Origin: Schistosoma haematobium
Lineage: Eukaryota; Platyhelminthes; Trematoda; Strigeidida; Schistosomatidae
Direction: 5' to 3'
Assembly (NCBI RefSeq): GCF_000699445.3
Contig: NC_067197.1
Location: 22,427,809 to 22,491,808, forward strand
DNA length: 64,000 nt
Shown here: positions 13,001 through 21,474 of the stretch, in pieces
Position numbering within the stretch: the stretch's first letter is position 1
How the letters are laid out: the number at the start of each line of letters is the position of its first letter
The notes under the pieces: model-generated
The model's database searches: none
Seen by the model: only the letters and a program-made list of their open reading frames with translations
What the model was told of the DNA's origin: nothing
Program-made: the position numbers and the translations under genes

Positions 13001-16000
13001 TCCCCACTCTCGGCCGTACCAGGGCATTTGGGGGCCAGAGATTAAATTATTAAGAAAAAAATCCTAGAATTGCAAAATTAGTAATAGGATCAATAGTAGA
13101 AGGAAAGGTTAGGCATAAAAAGGTTGTAGGGAGACTTCGGGACTCAGGTTCTAAAGTAATACATAGAGTGAATACACCTGCGCCATTGCAAATGATTCTG
13201 AGCCATAGCAACAAAAGTGTATAACCATTGGCCCCTAACTTTCTCCCATCCCCAACACAAGACAGAATTACACGTCGTGGTAATCGGTGTTCAGACATAC
13301 GTAACATGTGGCCCATTCATCTCAGTCGATGAAGATTCACGACCTCATCAACTGATTTACCATCATTCCCTAATACCCTACGTCTAACCTCACTATCACA
13401 TACCCTGTGATCCCAGCAGATGCCAGCAATATTTCTAAGGCATCTGTAGTCAAATACTAGTAGCTTACGAATATCTTCTACTCTTAATGGTCACGTCCCG
13501 ACCGTTGTTGCTACCTTGACGTGGTGGTCGGGCTTGCCTATCGTGATGAAGCAACCGAGCTATACTGGCTGGAACAACTGTTCCCCAAAGTCCTACCATG
13601 TCAGACAGGTCGGTTGAAGAGCGGTAAGACTAAGAGCAACAAACCCAAGGTCCGAAGGCGAAGTCGTACTGCTGACTGTACAGTGTGACAGCAGTAAGGT
13701 GTTTCCTCCAGACAACCAGCATGACAGCGATGCTGCCTTCCCACAAGGAGGGGTGGGGTTAGAAAAGATCGACCCTGAAAATAAACACCTCACCTTATCC
13801 CACGGATATCCGTCTCCGGCGGAAAGGTTTCAACAAGTACGGAGCTGACACAAAAATTACTCATAGAAAGGTACCTCCAGAAGAACCCTTCCACGGTGTG
13901 AGCAACCCGGGAGTGATAACCGCCCTCATACCTCTAACAGCACTCAAGATCACTGTATTCCTAATCAACCTCCGTCTTCAATTCCTATTATTCCTCCTAC
14001 ATCGACTTCCACTTCTAAACTTCCTCTTTCGGCCTCCCCCTCAAGTGTCACCATAGCCAACGATTCTAGTGCTCAAAACACTGTCCTAGGTCTACTGAAA
14101 CCTCGCTCCAAACTTCACATTAGAGCCTTCAACGTACGCACCCTATGTCAAATCGGTCAACAGGCCTTCTTGGCTAGAACCCTAGAATCTCGTACCATTG
14201 ATGTATGCTGTACCTCTGAAACACGCATACAGGATCCCAGTGTGGTCATTCACTTGACCTCACCTCGGCAAAAAGGAGAACCAACGAGATACACCCTCCG
14301 TGTACCTGGTGACCCGACGGCCAGCTCTCGTGGACTGGCAGGAGTAGGGATAGCACTAAGCATGAGGGCTGAACAAACACTGTTAGTGGATCCCCGTTAA
14401 CAGTCGTTTATGTGCTGTTCGGCTAAACGGCTCCGTAAGAACTCGGAAGGATAGGGACACACGTCGTTGCCTTTTTGTCGTTTCTGCCTACGCTCCCATC
14501 GACTGCAGCTCAGATGAAGTGAAAGATGAATTTTACAGAAAGCTGTCAGAACTTCTTCAGAAAGCTAAACGCTCAGACATAGTACTCGTAGCAGGTGACT
14601 TTAATGCTCAGATAGGTAGCTTAAACCAAACAGAAAGACATTTAGGTGGATATTTCAGCATTCAGACACAGCGAACAGATAATGGTGACCGTCTGATGCA
14701 ACTGTGCTCAGACAAGCGCTTATGTTTAGCAAACACAAATTTTAAACATAAGGAGAGACATCGTCTAACATGGCGACCCCCTACACCAAACCAACGATGG
14801 ACTCAAATAGACCATATTGCCATCAGTCATCGTTGGAGAGGGTCGGTAGAAGATTGTCGCTCATTCTGGAGTACCTGCTTGGACTCCGACCACGCCCTAA
14901 TACGGGCACGCAACCACTTGCGCCTCACTGGACGCAAAAAAGCCACACCAAAAAGACCCATTAGAACTGAATTGAGTAGCGAGAAAACCAAAAGTAGGTT
15001 CCAGGAACAACTGAGGTCGCGCGCCATTTGTTCCTTCAAGATACTGAAGCCCATGTGCACCATTGGTTTGAAATCAGGGTTTTCCAACCCCCCTAGGTGG
15101 ACTCTCAGTGTCCACCAACCTAGTTAAAACGCCGGACATTCGCCCTTTCAAATTCGTGAACAACACCCCTGCCACGAGAAGGCAATAAGCAGGACTTCCC
15201 TAGCAGAGGCTATATACGCGTGGCCATGTGAGAGCATTTCGAGAGGGAGAGCGGACTCTCCACTCTCAGCCGTACCAGGGCATTTGGGGGCAGTACAACT
15301 AAACATTTCTGACTGACTTTGATGACCATAACTCGATAAAAACACCTTTTCAGTATGTATTTACTTTGTACATAAAATATTAGGTGATGATAACATATTT
15401 AAATACAATTTGCACATACGTCATACAAATGACTTCTGATGGGCTAAATATTGCTATCTTAACTTTTAGGGCAACTGAGTTGTATGACATTTTTCACTGG
15501 TGGAAAAGATGAGTGCTTATCAGAAACTCAGTATTATTAGATGTTCCAGTCTGATTATAATTAGTAGTCCGATTTTCAAGCAACGGATATTTGAGACATA
15601 GCTAGTCCAAGTTAAGCACAGACTGGGTAGAAAACTCCGCGATAAATACTGATTCGGTACACTTAAAGTTTGAAAATATTGATTGCACAAGATCAACAGC
15701 CCTCTTTCTATTTGTAATCTTCCCTATAATTCGGACACTGATATGTTAAGCATAATGCTGCAATGTTACGTACAGTTTCCAGTATTTAGGGACAAAAATA
15801 GACTTCATAACACTTGAGTAGGAGTGTCGCTAACGAGCAAATAGAATCCGACATAGTGTATTATCTTAAGCGATACTAATGGGATAATTGACAGTTACAC
15901 ACAGCATTCGAAGCAAAGCAAAAAGGATTGGCCTTTGAGTGGAAAAGAAATATAAACCTTTGTTAGTACCCCGAGGTTTGAATTTTAACTTATAAGTAAT

Positions 16001-19000
16001 TTGCCAAAATAGGTCTTCAAAACCATTATTCAAGAAAATAAAAATACCAAAATACTAGAAAAGACGTAACAAGAGAGCAACTAACCGGTAAGTTCTAAGG
16101 TCATTACTTTCACAAACTGTAACAGGTGAATTTCTAATAACTGAACTTTCGTCCAACTCTTCATGGTTCGTTGTAAGTGAGTGGGAACGTGAGGAGGCAG
16201 ATACTGAGTCATCATTAGAAATATCATTATTAGTGGGGCATAGATATGGATCGAAGCGCACCATGCTAACCCAAGATTTGTGGCCCTGACAGCGACAAAT
16301 AACAGCTCTGTCTAGAACTGACCAAATCGTTACTAGGTCATCTTGTCCCCCAGTGACAATAAATAAACTATCTGGAGACCAGTCTACACAAAGTAAACCA
16401 CCAAAGTATGAACGCATGAACCCCTATAACAGAGAAAAACACCCAAAACAACCAATATTCTAAACAGCCAATTTCAACATAATGCTGTGAATTATAAGAC
16501 TAAGAAAAAACTGGTAAATTTAATACACTGAAATCCTGTTACATTGTTTCATATTTAAAACCTCATAGTATTTGAAAATGAGTATATGCACTGCGACTGA
16601 TCAGAACAAACATGCAACTGGTGAGTTTACTAGTTACTTACAAGTCCCTTCAAGTTTGGTGACGAAAGGCACGATAATCTATTAGATGTATGTGGTACGA
16701 ATCTCGAGAGATATAATGAGCAATGTTTAAAAACTAGATCCGGTTATTAGTACCAGTTTTCACACAGTTCAACAGGTAGGAATAGTTACCCAAACGACTC
16801 AAACAAGCACTAAATAGTTCTCATTTCGGTAAGGTAAATTCAACTGATTTAAATACATTTACATCCAAAGATTTAACAACTAATTTCCATTTAGCGTGTT
16901 ACACCTTCCACTTGGAGGTTTTACCACACAGGACAAGCAGTTAAAGTACTACTAGCTCAATACATGTAGATTTTCAGTATCTATTAAAAAGGCCGAATTC
17001 CACGACTTTGCAATAAAACATACTCAATTACTGCTGAATTGTCACTTTACAAGATACAGAAAATTTCTCGTCATATGAGCTTAACGTATCTATGCTGTTT
17101 TCGATGATACTATAAGCGCTCGTACGTCTATCAAGTTAGATAACGCAGAGGTAAGCCAAAATCACTACTAAGAACATTGCATTCCATTTATTATATTCTT
17201 CAGTAGATGCTTGATACAGTCAGAAGACTTTCCTGACCACAAACGATCAACTGTGACTAGTCTCACGAATTAAACTACAGTGTTCTATAGTGATAGGATT
17301 ACCTTTGACGGGATAAACACTAATCATAATTTCGACCATAAATAAACGTCCTGATGGGTGAGTAGAAAGAATGAATTTGTTTGATTGTGACCCACAAATT
17401 CACATGACCTCTTGTGTAAGGATAAATGTTTGAATTTTTGAGATACTTTTTATTAAATTATTTGCTCATATCCATACTGTCACTGAGTCAAATAAACTGG
17501 GTGCTATAGAGATATATACTGTAAACTGAGCATAACCCCAATCAAAACCAGGATATTCTTACTCTAGTATGGGTGCAGTTCTGTAAGACAAAGATAGAAC
17601 ACCTTTCTCAACGCTTTGAAAGACTGTGAATCTCTGATGAGTTTTTTAATATGAATGTGGGATGATGTGATAAAACAAGTACAAAACAATACCTAGACTG
17701 TAAGAGTTCATCAAATTTACTTTATTTTTTAAAGCCACATCGCTCTTCATGGTTTGGTTGTCTTTTACTGAAGCCGATTTTCCACCTTATATAGAATATA
17801 ATTGGTCTTAAAACATCACTTTACGTCCTTATTTGGATCTACAACCAAATATTGGACGAAAACTAATGCACAAAACATAGCCTAGAAGTATTTGTTCCAT
17901 CCTGTCTCAATACATTTGTAAATCCCAATAGTGAATTATCACATTTCAAAGATGAGAAAGAAATGCGCTTTTAGTTGTTTAAATATATTAAATAATGAGG
18001 CAACATGCAGTAAAAACTCACGTATAGCTCCATCTCATGATACTCCATCACCCTCATGTAACCATCTTCTGTAATGATGGCAAGGAAACGGCCACAAGGA
18101 GAAAATGCAAATTGATTGATGGAAACATTATTATCATCAAACAATGAGCTAATAGCTGATGAGTCGCAACTTAACGAATCGGTCTGCGTCTCACATATTT
18201 TGTTGGCAACGAATCCATTAACGTGGTCAGAAGTTTTCGACGGTGGTTTCGTGTTATCCAACTTTGATGTGTTAGGACTTCCCAAAGACCATCGATACAA
18301 TGGGTTTCTTGTAGATTTCGTCTTACAGGTATGTACTGAAAACCCAATACCTTGTTTAAATAGGTTATATGTTGGAGCTGACAGCTGTGCAAGTGTTTCA
18401 TCGTACAAATACATACACCCACTGGAATGACTGACTAAGAACTGGTGAGGTGAATGAGGAACCCAGCCGACACAAGTTACGGGAGTTTCATCGACAGACT
18501 TCTATGAAAGCATGAAATGTAGAAAACACACATACCCCTTCATTGAAAACTTTGTTTGGGTCTTCTTTGAGAGGATCAATCAACTTTATTTCACCATTGG
18601 CCAATCCAATCAATAACTGAGAGTCTCTTACTTTGTCTGTGGCACGTCTAAAGCAATGTGATGTTAAAGGTGCTCTGAATCTAATATGGGCTGGAGAACC
18701 ACCACAGAATCTGCGCTCGTTCGAAGAATGCGCGTGATCCCGTGTATATATGCGTATTTCATTTCCTACGTTAATGCAAAATATGCTGCCTAACAGAAGT
18801 TACAACCAGTAATTTTAAAAAGATCAACGAACCATCGATACTTGTGTCTGTTTGAAAATGAGGAGTCTCATTTTTGCAGTAGTATTCAAGAAAAGATAAG
18901 CGGATGGCAGCGTTACCGACGCCAAATTGATTCATTTGTATCTGCTTCTCCAGCACACATGGTTCGGACGTAAAAGATTGATATCGACCTTCTATTGCAT

Positions 19001-19016
19001 CGAAAGAATGTGACAT
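7053..19016 (-). CDS. WDR20: WDR20-like WD40-repeat protein (seven exons)
   Basis: Seven exons join in phase: 19016-18833, 18789-18536, 18501-18022, 16423-16086, 11946-11350, 8215-8053 and 7151-7053. That is 2115 nt, or 704 residues plus a stop. All introns are GT..AG. WDR20-family landmarks appear in order: [10 protein letters not shown] (about 208-217), an [14 protein letters not shown] block late in exon 3, [14 protein letters not shown] (about 311-324) and [14 protein letters not shown] in exon 4, [18 protein letters not shown] across the exon 4/5 junction, and a C-terminal [16 protein letters not shown]...WQRP block (about 624-672). In animals WDR20 is a WD40 scaffold that binds and activates the deubiquitinases USP12 and USP46 together with UAF1 (WDR48). 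A role here is inferred from homology. Exon 5 encodes a long Ser/Asn/Thr-rich insert (about 450-610), likely disordered. The last exon has little similarity to known members. The start ATG gives the expected short N-terminal extension but is not proven. Confidence 0.85.
7152..8052. other. intron 6 of the WDR20-like gene
   Basis: A 901-bp intron with donor gtaagt and acceptor ttcaaatttcag on the minus strand. It holds the plus-strand exon-like piece at 7730-7797 and otherwise AT-rich DNA. Confidence 0.7.
7730..7797 (+). other. exon-like segment, plus strand (unproven)
   Basis: A pyrimidine-rich stretch ending in 'tcatttcag' precedes 68 bases with a clean frame reading [20 protein letters not shown], followed by 'gttagc', a possible weak donor. 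The codon choice looks more coding-like than the flanking AT-rich DNA. I recognise no family, and no partner exon is visible on this strand. It may be an orphan or dead exon, or chance. Confidence 0.2.
8350..8720 (-). mobile_element. RTE-like retrotransposon 3' fragment
   Basis: On the minus strand, 'gctcaaaatcgtttgcagtgg' followed by 'cgcaggtg' matches, with small changes, the sequence downstream of the RTE-like C-terminus at 13040-13488. This marks it as the 3' tail of the same family. It sits inside intron 5 of the WDR20-like gene, in the same orientation as the gene. The frame at 8590-8772 is an accident of this tail. Confidence 0.5.
8800..8875 (+). repeat. SINE-tail-like fragment, second location
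   Basis: The segment repeats 'gattgagatcatgaaccgat' and 'tgatgttagacc' seen near 1168-1200. It also begins with a 'gtggagattgtt' phrase that appears in reverse complement near 1270. It is a short dispersed copy in intron 5. Confidence 0.45.
9270..9475 (-). mobile_element. RTE-like retrotransposon C-terminal fragment
   Basis: The minus strand reads [12 protein letters not shown] and then G-G-G-Q-T-K-T-W with a stop and frame slips between. This is the conserved C-terminal tail after the reverse transcriptase of RTE-like elements. The corresponding tail at 13040-13488 reads [14 protein letters not shown]. It is a degenerate fragment within intron 5. Confidence 0.55.
10150..10440 (+). pseudogene. 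degenerate RTE-like endonuclease fragment
   Basis: The DNA aligns by eye with the endonuclease segment at about 14680-14960. Shared stretches include 'gagacatcgtctaacatg', 'ccaacgatgga' (here 'ctcaacgatgga'), 'caccatattg' and 'actggacgcagaaagccac' (10403-10421; 'actggacgcaaaaaagccac' at 14926). The open frame at 9996-10313 crosses it in a wrong frame. It is a decayed copy of the same family, antisense to the host gene. Confidence 0.55.
10441..11349. other. intron 5 sequence, no feature recognised
   Basis: This is the gene-proximal part of the 3134-bp intron 5 (8216-11349). I see no repeat that I can place with confidence. A weak tRNA-like block near 10985-11065 is discussed among the rejected items. 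Confidence 0.4.
11947..12589. other. intron 4 sequence, no feature recognised
   Basis: Part of the 4139-bp intron 4 (11947-16085). AT-rich, with no support for genes or elements. Confidence 0.4.
12590..13037 (+). repeat. dispersed GC-rich repeat, copy 1
   Basis: The segment from about 12797 to 13037 matches 15018-15296 in direct orientation. Shared stretches include 'gccatttgttcc', 'cccatgtgcaccattg', 'gccacgagaaggca', 'ccatgtgagagcatttcgag' and 'ccgtaccagggcatttgggg'. Copy 1 extends about 200 bp further 5' and lacks a stretch of about 50 bp present in copy 2. The two overlapping open frames (12587-12862 plus, 12657-13007 minus) have no family resemblance and are not called as genes. The family is unknown to me; it could be a SINE or the tail of a larger element. 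Confidence 0.6.
13038..13488 (-). mobile_element. RTE-like retrotransposon 3' end (C-terminal coding tail and UTR)
   Basis: Read on the minus strand, the first part (13488 down to about 13320) encodes a tail with '[18 protein letters not shown]' and the 'VRRRVLG' block. After a stop it continues with [15 protein letters not shown], then leaves the coding region. These blocks follow the reverse transcriptase domain in RTE-like elements. Catalytic domains are absent, so this is a 5'-truncated copy, as is common after target-primed insertion. It directly abuts the plus-strand element that starts at about 13489. Confidence 0.65.
13489..15017 (+). mobile_element. RTE-like retrotransposon, 5' UTR and endonuclease only
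   Basis: The copy starts with a GC-richer 5' region (about 13489-14100) of non-coding type and runs into an apurinic-endonuclease-like domain. It stops abruptly at about 15017, before any reverse transcriptase, where the dispersed repeat at 15018-15296 begins. Keeping the 5' end and losing the 3' end is the reverse of normal 5' truncation. A later deletion or a template switch is therefore likely. It lies in intron 4, antisense to the host gene. Confidence 0.65.
14104..15017 (+). pseudogene. endonuclease domain of RTE-like retrotransposon (frameshifted)
   Basis: The first part reads '[19 protein letters not shown]' and '[13 protein letters not shown]' (about 14107-14240), an exonuclease-endonuclease-phosphatase fold N-terminus. 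After a frame change near 14385-14400 it continues with '[14 protein letters not shown]' and 'VVSAYAP'. It then has '[11 protein letters not shown]' (about 14590-14620) with the conserved D and N, '[13 protein letters not shown]', and 'SDHALIRA' (about 14886-14910) with the catalytic SDH. Such enzymes nick target DNA to prime reverse transcription. One frameshift and loss of the reverse transcriptase make this copy inactive. Confidence 0.75.
15018..15296 (+). repeat. dispersed GC-rich repeat, copy 2
   Basis: This is the direct-orientation partner of 12797-13037, joined without spacer to the truncated endonuclease. It contains an extra stretch, about 15077-15125, with a small hyphenated inverted repeat: 'ctaggtggact' and 'gtccaccaacctag'. 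Confidence 0.6.
15297..16085. other. intron 4 sequence, no feature recognised
   Basis: The 5' part of intron 4 in gene orientation. AT-rich, without coding or repeat signal that I can place. Confidence 0.4.
16424..18021. other. intron 3 of the WDR20-like gene
   Basis: A 1598-bp intron with donor gtgagt and acceptor ctgttatag on the minus strand. No embedded element was recognised. Confidence 0.7.
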
Positions 19017-19319
19017 AGGCGGAGATAGACACAGGTTGATATACTACGACACGACACACCATATGAAAAAACCACGACAATCTCTTGCACCCATAGAATA
19101 CTTCCAGCAATCCGCCAACCTATTCCATGTGACCTAGAGTTAGTCTGTCTTGTAACAACTTTAAACAGTGTGGTTTTGTTTCATTTCAGAGACTTTTAAT
19201 TAACTAGTAAGGTTGGAATATTTTAGTGAGCTTACATGCTTCTAAGAAATTCGACCTTTCGAAATAATGTAACTTTTGTGCCCAGTGTTGATTCAGATCC
19301 AGAATTGTGTAGTAAGGAC

Positions 19320-20760
19320 AGAAGGCCTACGGCCTATGTTGTTCCTTTTGTAGTATGCTTCTCTGAGTGTCTAGTCTTCTCTTGAATGAGTCGATTGAAG
19401 GTGCGGACACTACTACTTTGGGTAATAGGCTTCAAGAATTAATTATTCGGTGTGAAAACCCGTATGCCACGGGTATTTTGTTTGTTATTGGCTTTTCTAC
19501 TCGACTGCTATGTCCTCTGAGATATCCCGATCTAGTGAAAAGAAGAAGAGGGGATAGATCAGGTCCAACATTTTTTCTAAGTATCCTATATGCATCAAAA
19601 TCAGATCACATCTTAGTCTGTGACAGCACAGAGTAAGAGGTCCAGCTTTCCAAGCTGCTCTTTGTATGGCAAACATCGGAGTTCTGGAACTGCACGGATA
19701 GCTGCCCTCTGTACTTTTCCAAGGATATCCGAGTCACCTTTTAAACAGGTGCTTACAGTCTGAACGCAGTTTTCAAGCTTAGTCCCCACTAAGATTGTGT
19801 ATACTATAGTGAACATTGTAGTATCTAACGTGGTGAAGGTTCAGCTTAAAGCCCATAGGGTTCCAAACCCCTTACCTGCAATCTCCCAACAGTGAACCGT
19901 GGTCTTAAGATCATGACTCACTATCACCCCAAGATCCTTATGAGATCGGACTACGAGTACAGGCACTTCCTCTATGTTGCATCTATTTACCGTTGTATCC
20001 CTAAAGTGCATATAGACACACTTTGCCGCGTTGATAGGCGTTAACCACTCTTTAATCCGGCTAATCACAATATTTAAGTCTGCCTGAAGTACGCATGCAT
20101 CTGTGTCTCCCATTATTTCTCGTCAGATTTTTACATCGTCAGCGTATAACAGCATTAGGAACTTGACTATACTAAACTATACAATACATGTAGTATAAAA
20201 GGTAAAGGAACTAAGACAGAACCTTGAGGTACTCCACTTAGTACTGGTCTCCAGGTGGAACACTTTCTGTCTAAGACCTACTAGAGAATCCTTATACCAT
20301 TTAAGGAGAGGTCCGGCAACGCCTATATTTTCGAGTTTCAATAGCAGTTCATTTGTTAGCAGCTTGTCAAATGCTATGCTGAAGTCTATATAGACAACAC
20401 CCACTGATTTTATATTGTCTAGCGCTTTTGTCCGTTGTTTCCTTGCTATAAGGAGGTTAGTCATGCAAAGTCAACCTTTTCTGAAACCATGTTATTCGCT
20501 GTTTAACAAGTTGTTGGTTTTCCACCTATGTAATTATGGTCCTTATGACTATTCTTTCCAGTACATTACCTACGACACTGGTGAGGCTAATAGTTCTGTA
20601 GTTCGATAGAAGTTGCCTCGGTCCTGTTTTATGAATAGGAGTGACGACTGTATCTTTCCAGTCTGTAGGTAACACGACTTGGTCAAGTGACATATTGAAT
20701 ATCGCAGTTAGTGGGGTCCTTAGCGTATCGAGAATGAGTGTGCAAGTCACTGTGCGTAGG
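19320..20760 (-). pseudogene. CR1-like non-LTR retrotransposon reverse transcriptase remnant
   Basis: On the minus strand, reverse transcriptase blocks follow in order. 'LPTDWKDTVVTPIHKTGPR' and 'LSNYRTISLTSVVGNVLERI' lie at about 20670-20540, 'VVYIDFSIAFDKL' with the first catalytic aspartate at about 20410-20360, and 'LLKWYKDSLVGLRQKV' at about 20310. YADD is at 20146-20135, followed at once by an in-frame stop, and then 'IKEWLTPINAAKC' and 'SHKDLGVIVSHDL'. The C-terminal tail 'VQRAAIRAVPEL' lies at about 19710, and fragments of the post-RT region reach about 19320. Several frame changes and stops break it. The 5' part (endonuclease) is missing. The blocks fit the CR1/jockey group, to which schistosome SR1 belongs. 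It ends some 300 bp upstream of the WDR20-like start codon, on the same strand. Confidence 0.8.
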
Positions 20761-20883
20761 AAAAATTGAAAAGCACAAAAACGAGGAGGGAAATGGGTAG
20801 ATGGTTCGGTAATATCACAATGAGCACTTAACTTTATTAGAGAAGAAAACCGACAGTGATCACCAGTAACGTAAGTCGTGTGT

Positions 20884-20888
20884 GAATG
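20884..20888 (+). repeat. target-site duplication GAATG, left
   Basis: GAATG immediately precedes the TG of the leftmost array LTR. The same five bases directly follow the last LTR at 56719-56723. Five bp is a usual target duplication for Ty3/Gypsy integrases. Confidence 0.8.
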
Positions 20889-21091
20889 TGTTAGGTACGG
20901 TATTTCACCAAAATCCATATTTGTAATTTTATAATATCGATTAACTTATCGTTTAAGTGTTTAAATAGCAGTCAATTGGCGAACTTATCGATTAAATATT
21001 TGAATGCCTGTCGATTGATGAACTCAATGAGTAATGTTTAAAAACATTTTACTAGGACATTATCGATTATATATATATTCGTATATATACG
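20889..21091 (+). repeat. left terminal LTR of the array, 5' part
   Basis: It starts TGTTAGGTACGG where interior LTRs read TGTTGAGGACAG, and carries many further changes. It lacks about 35 bp in the region of the LTR's roughly 40-bp internal repeats. The other part of the LTR lies beyond the inserted element, at 24199-24387. Confidence 0.85.
21088..21091 (+). repeat. target-site duplication TACG of the nested element, left
   Basis: TACG precedes the element and recurs at 24195-24198. In interior LTRs the same place reads 'cgtatatatacgtttta' without interruption, which shows the empty site. Confidence 0.85.
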
Positions 21092-21474
21092 TGTAGATCA
21101 CCAACGTAGATGATCTATGTCGAAATGATTGGAGGCCTACTCGAGTTAGACGTGAATAGTGTGACGAACCAACTAACGTCGAAGTCACACCTCGTGGTCA
21201 GCACCTTACGTGGACTACCCCCATTGACGTAACAAGGTACTATAGATGCTTTGAAGACTGTAAAACACAAAGGACGTTATTACAGAAATATATTAGTTAA
21301 AGTAGATACAAGCGAAAGTAAGACCACTGCCGCATGGGCCAGTCCATGGCGTATGATTAACTAATGCGCGTTGCTTGTACATGACCTTGGCAGGAGCGAT
21401 GATCTGTTCGACATTCAGTGATCCAACTGCCAGATGATTTGGCTAGGGCTCGGTGACATTTCACTGGCCCTACA
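21092..21474 (-). repeat. 3' LTR of the nested element
   Basis: It is 383 bp and matches 23812-24194 except for three substitutions seen near 21338, 21362 and 21394. Confidence 0.9.

Noticed and set aside
12587..13007. Overlapping 91- and 116-codon frames
   Set aside because: They lie in a dispersed GC-rich repeat that recurs at 15018-15296 with gaps that do not keep the frame.
18155..18180. Hammerhead-ribozyme-like 'ctgatgag...cgaat'
   Set aside because: The second core block reads CGAAT, not CGAAA, no flanking stems are evident, and it lies in conserved coding sequence of WDR20 exon 3.
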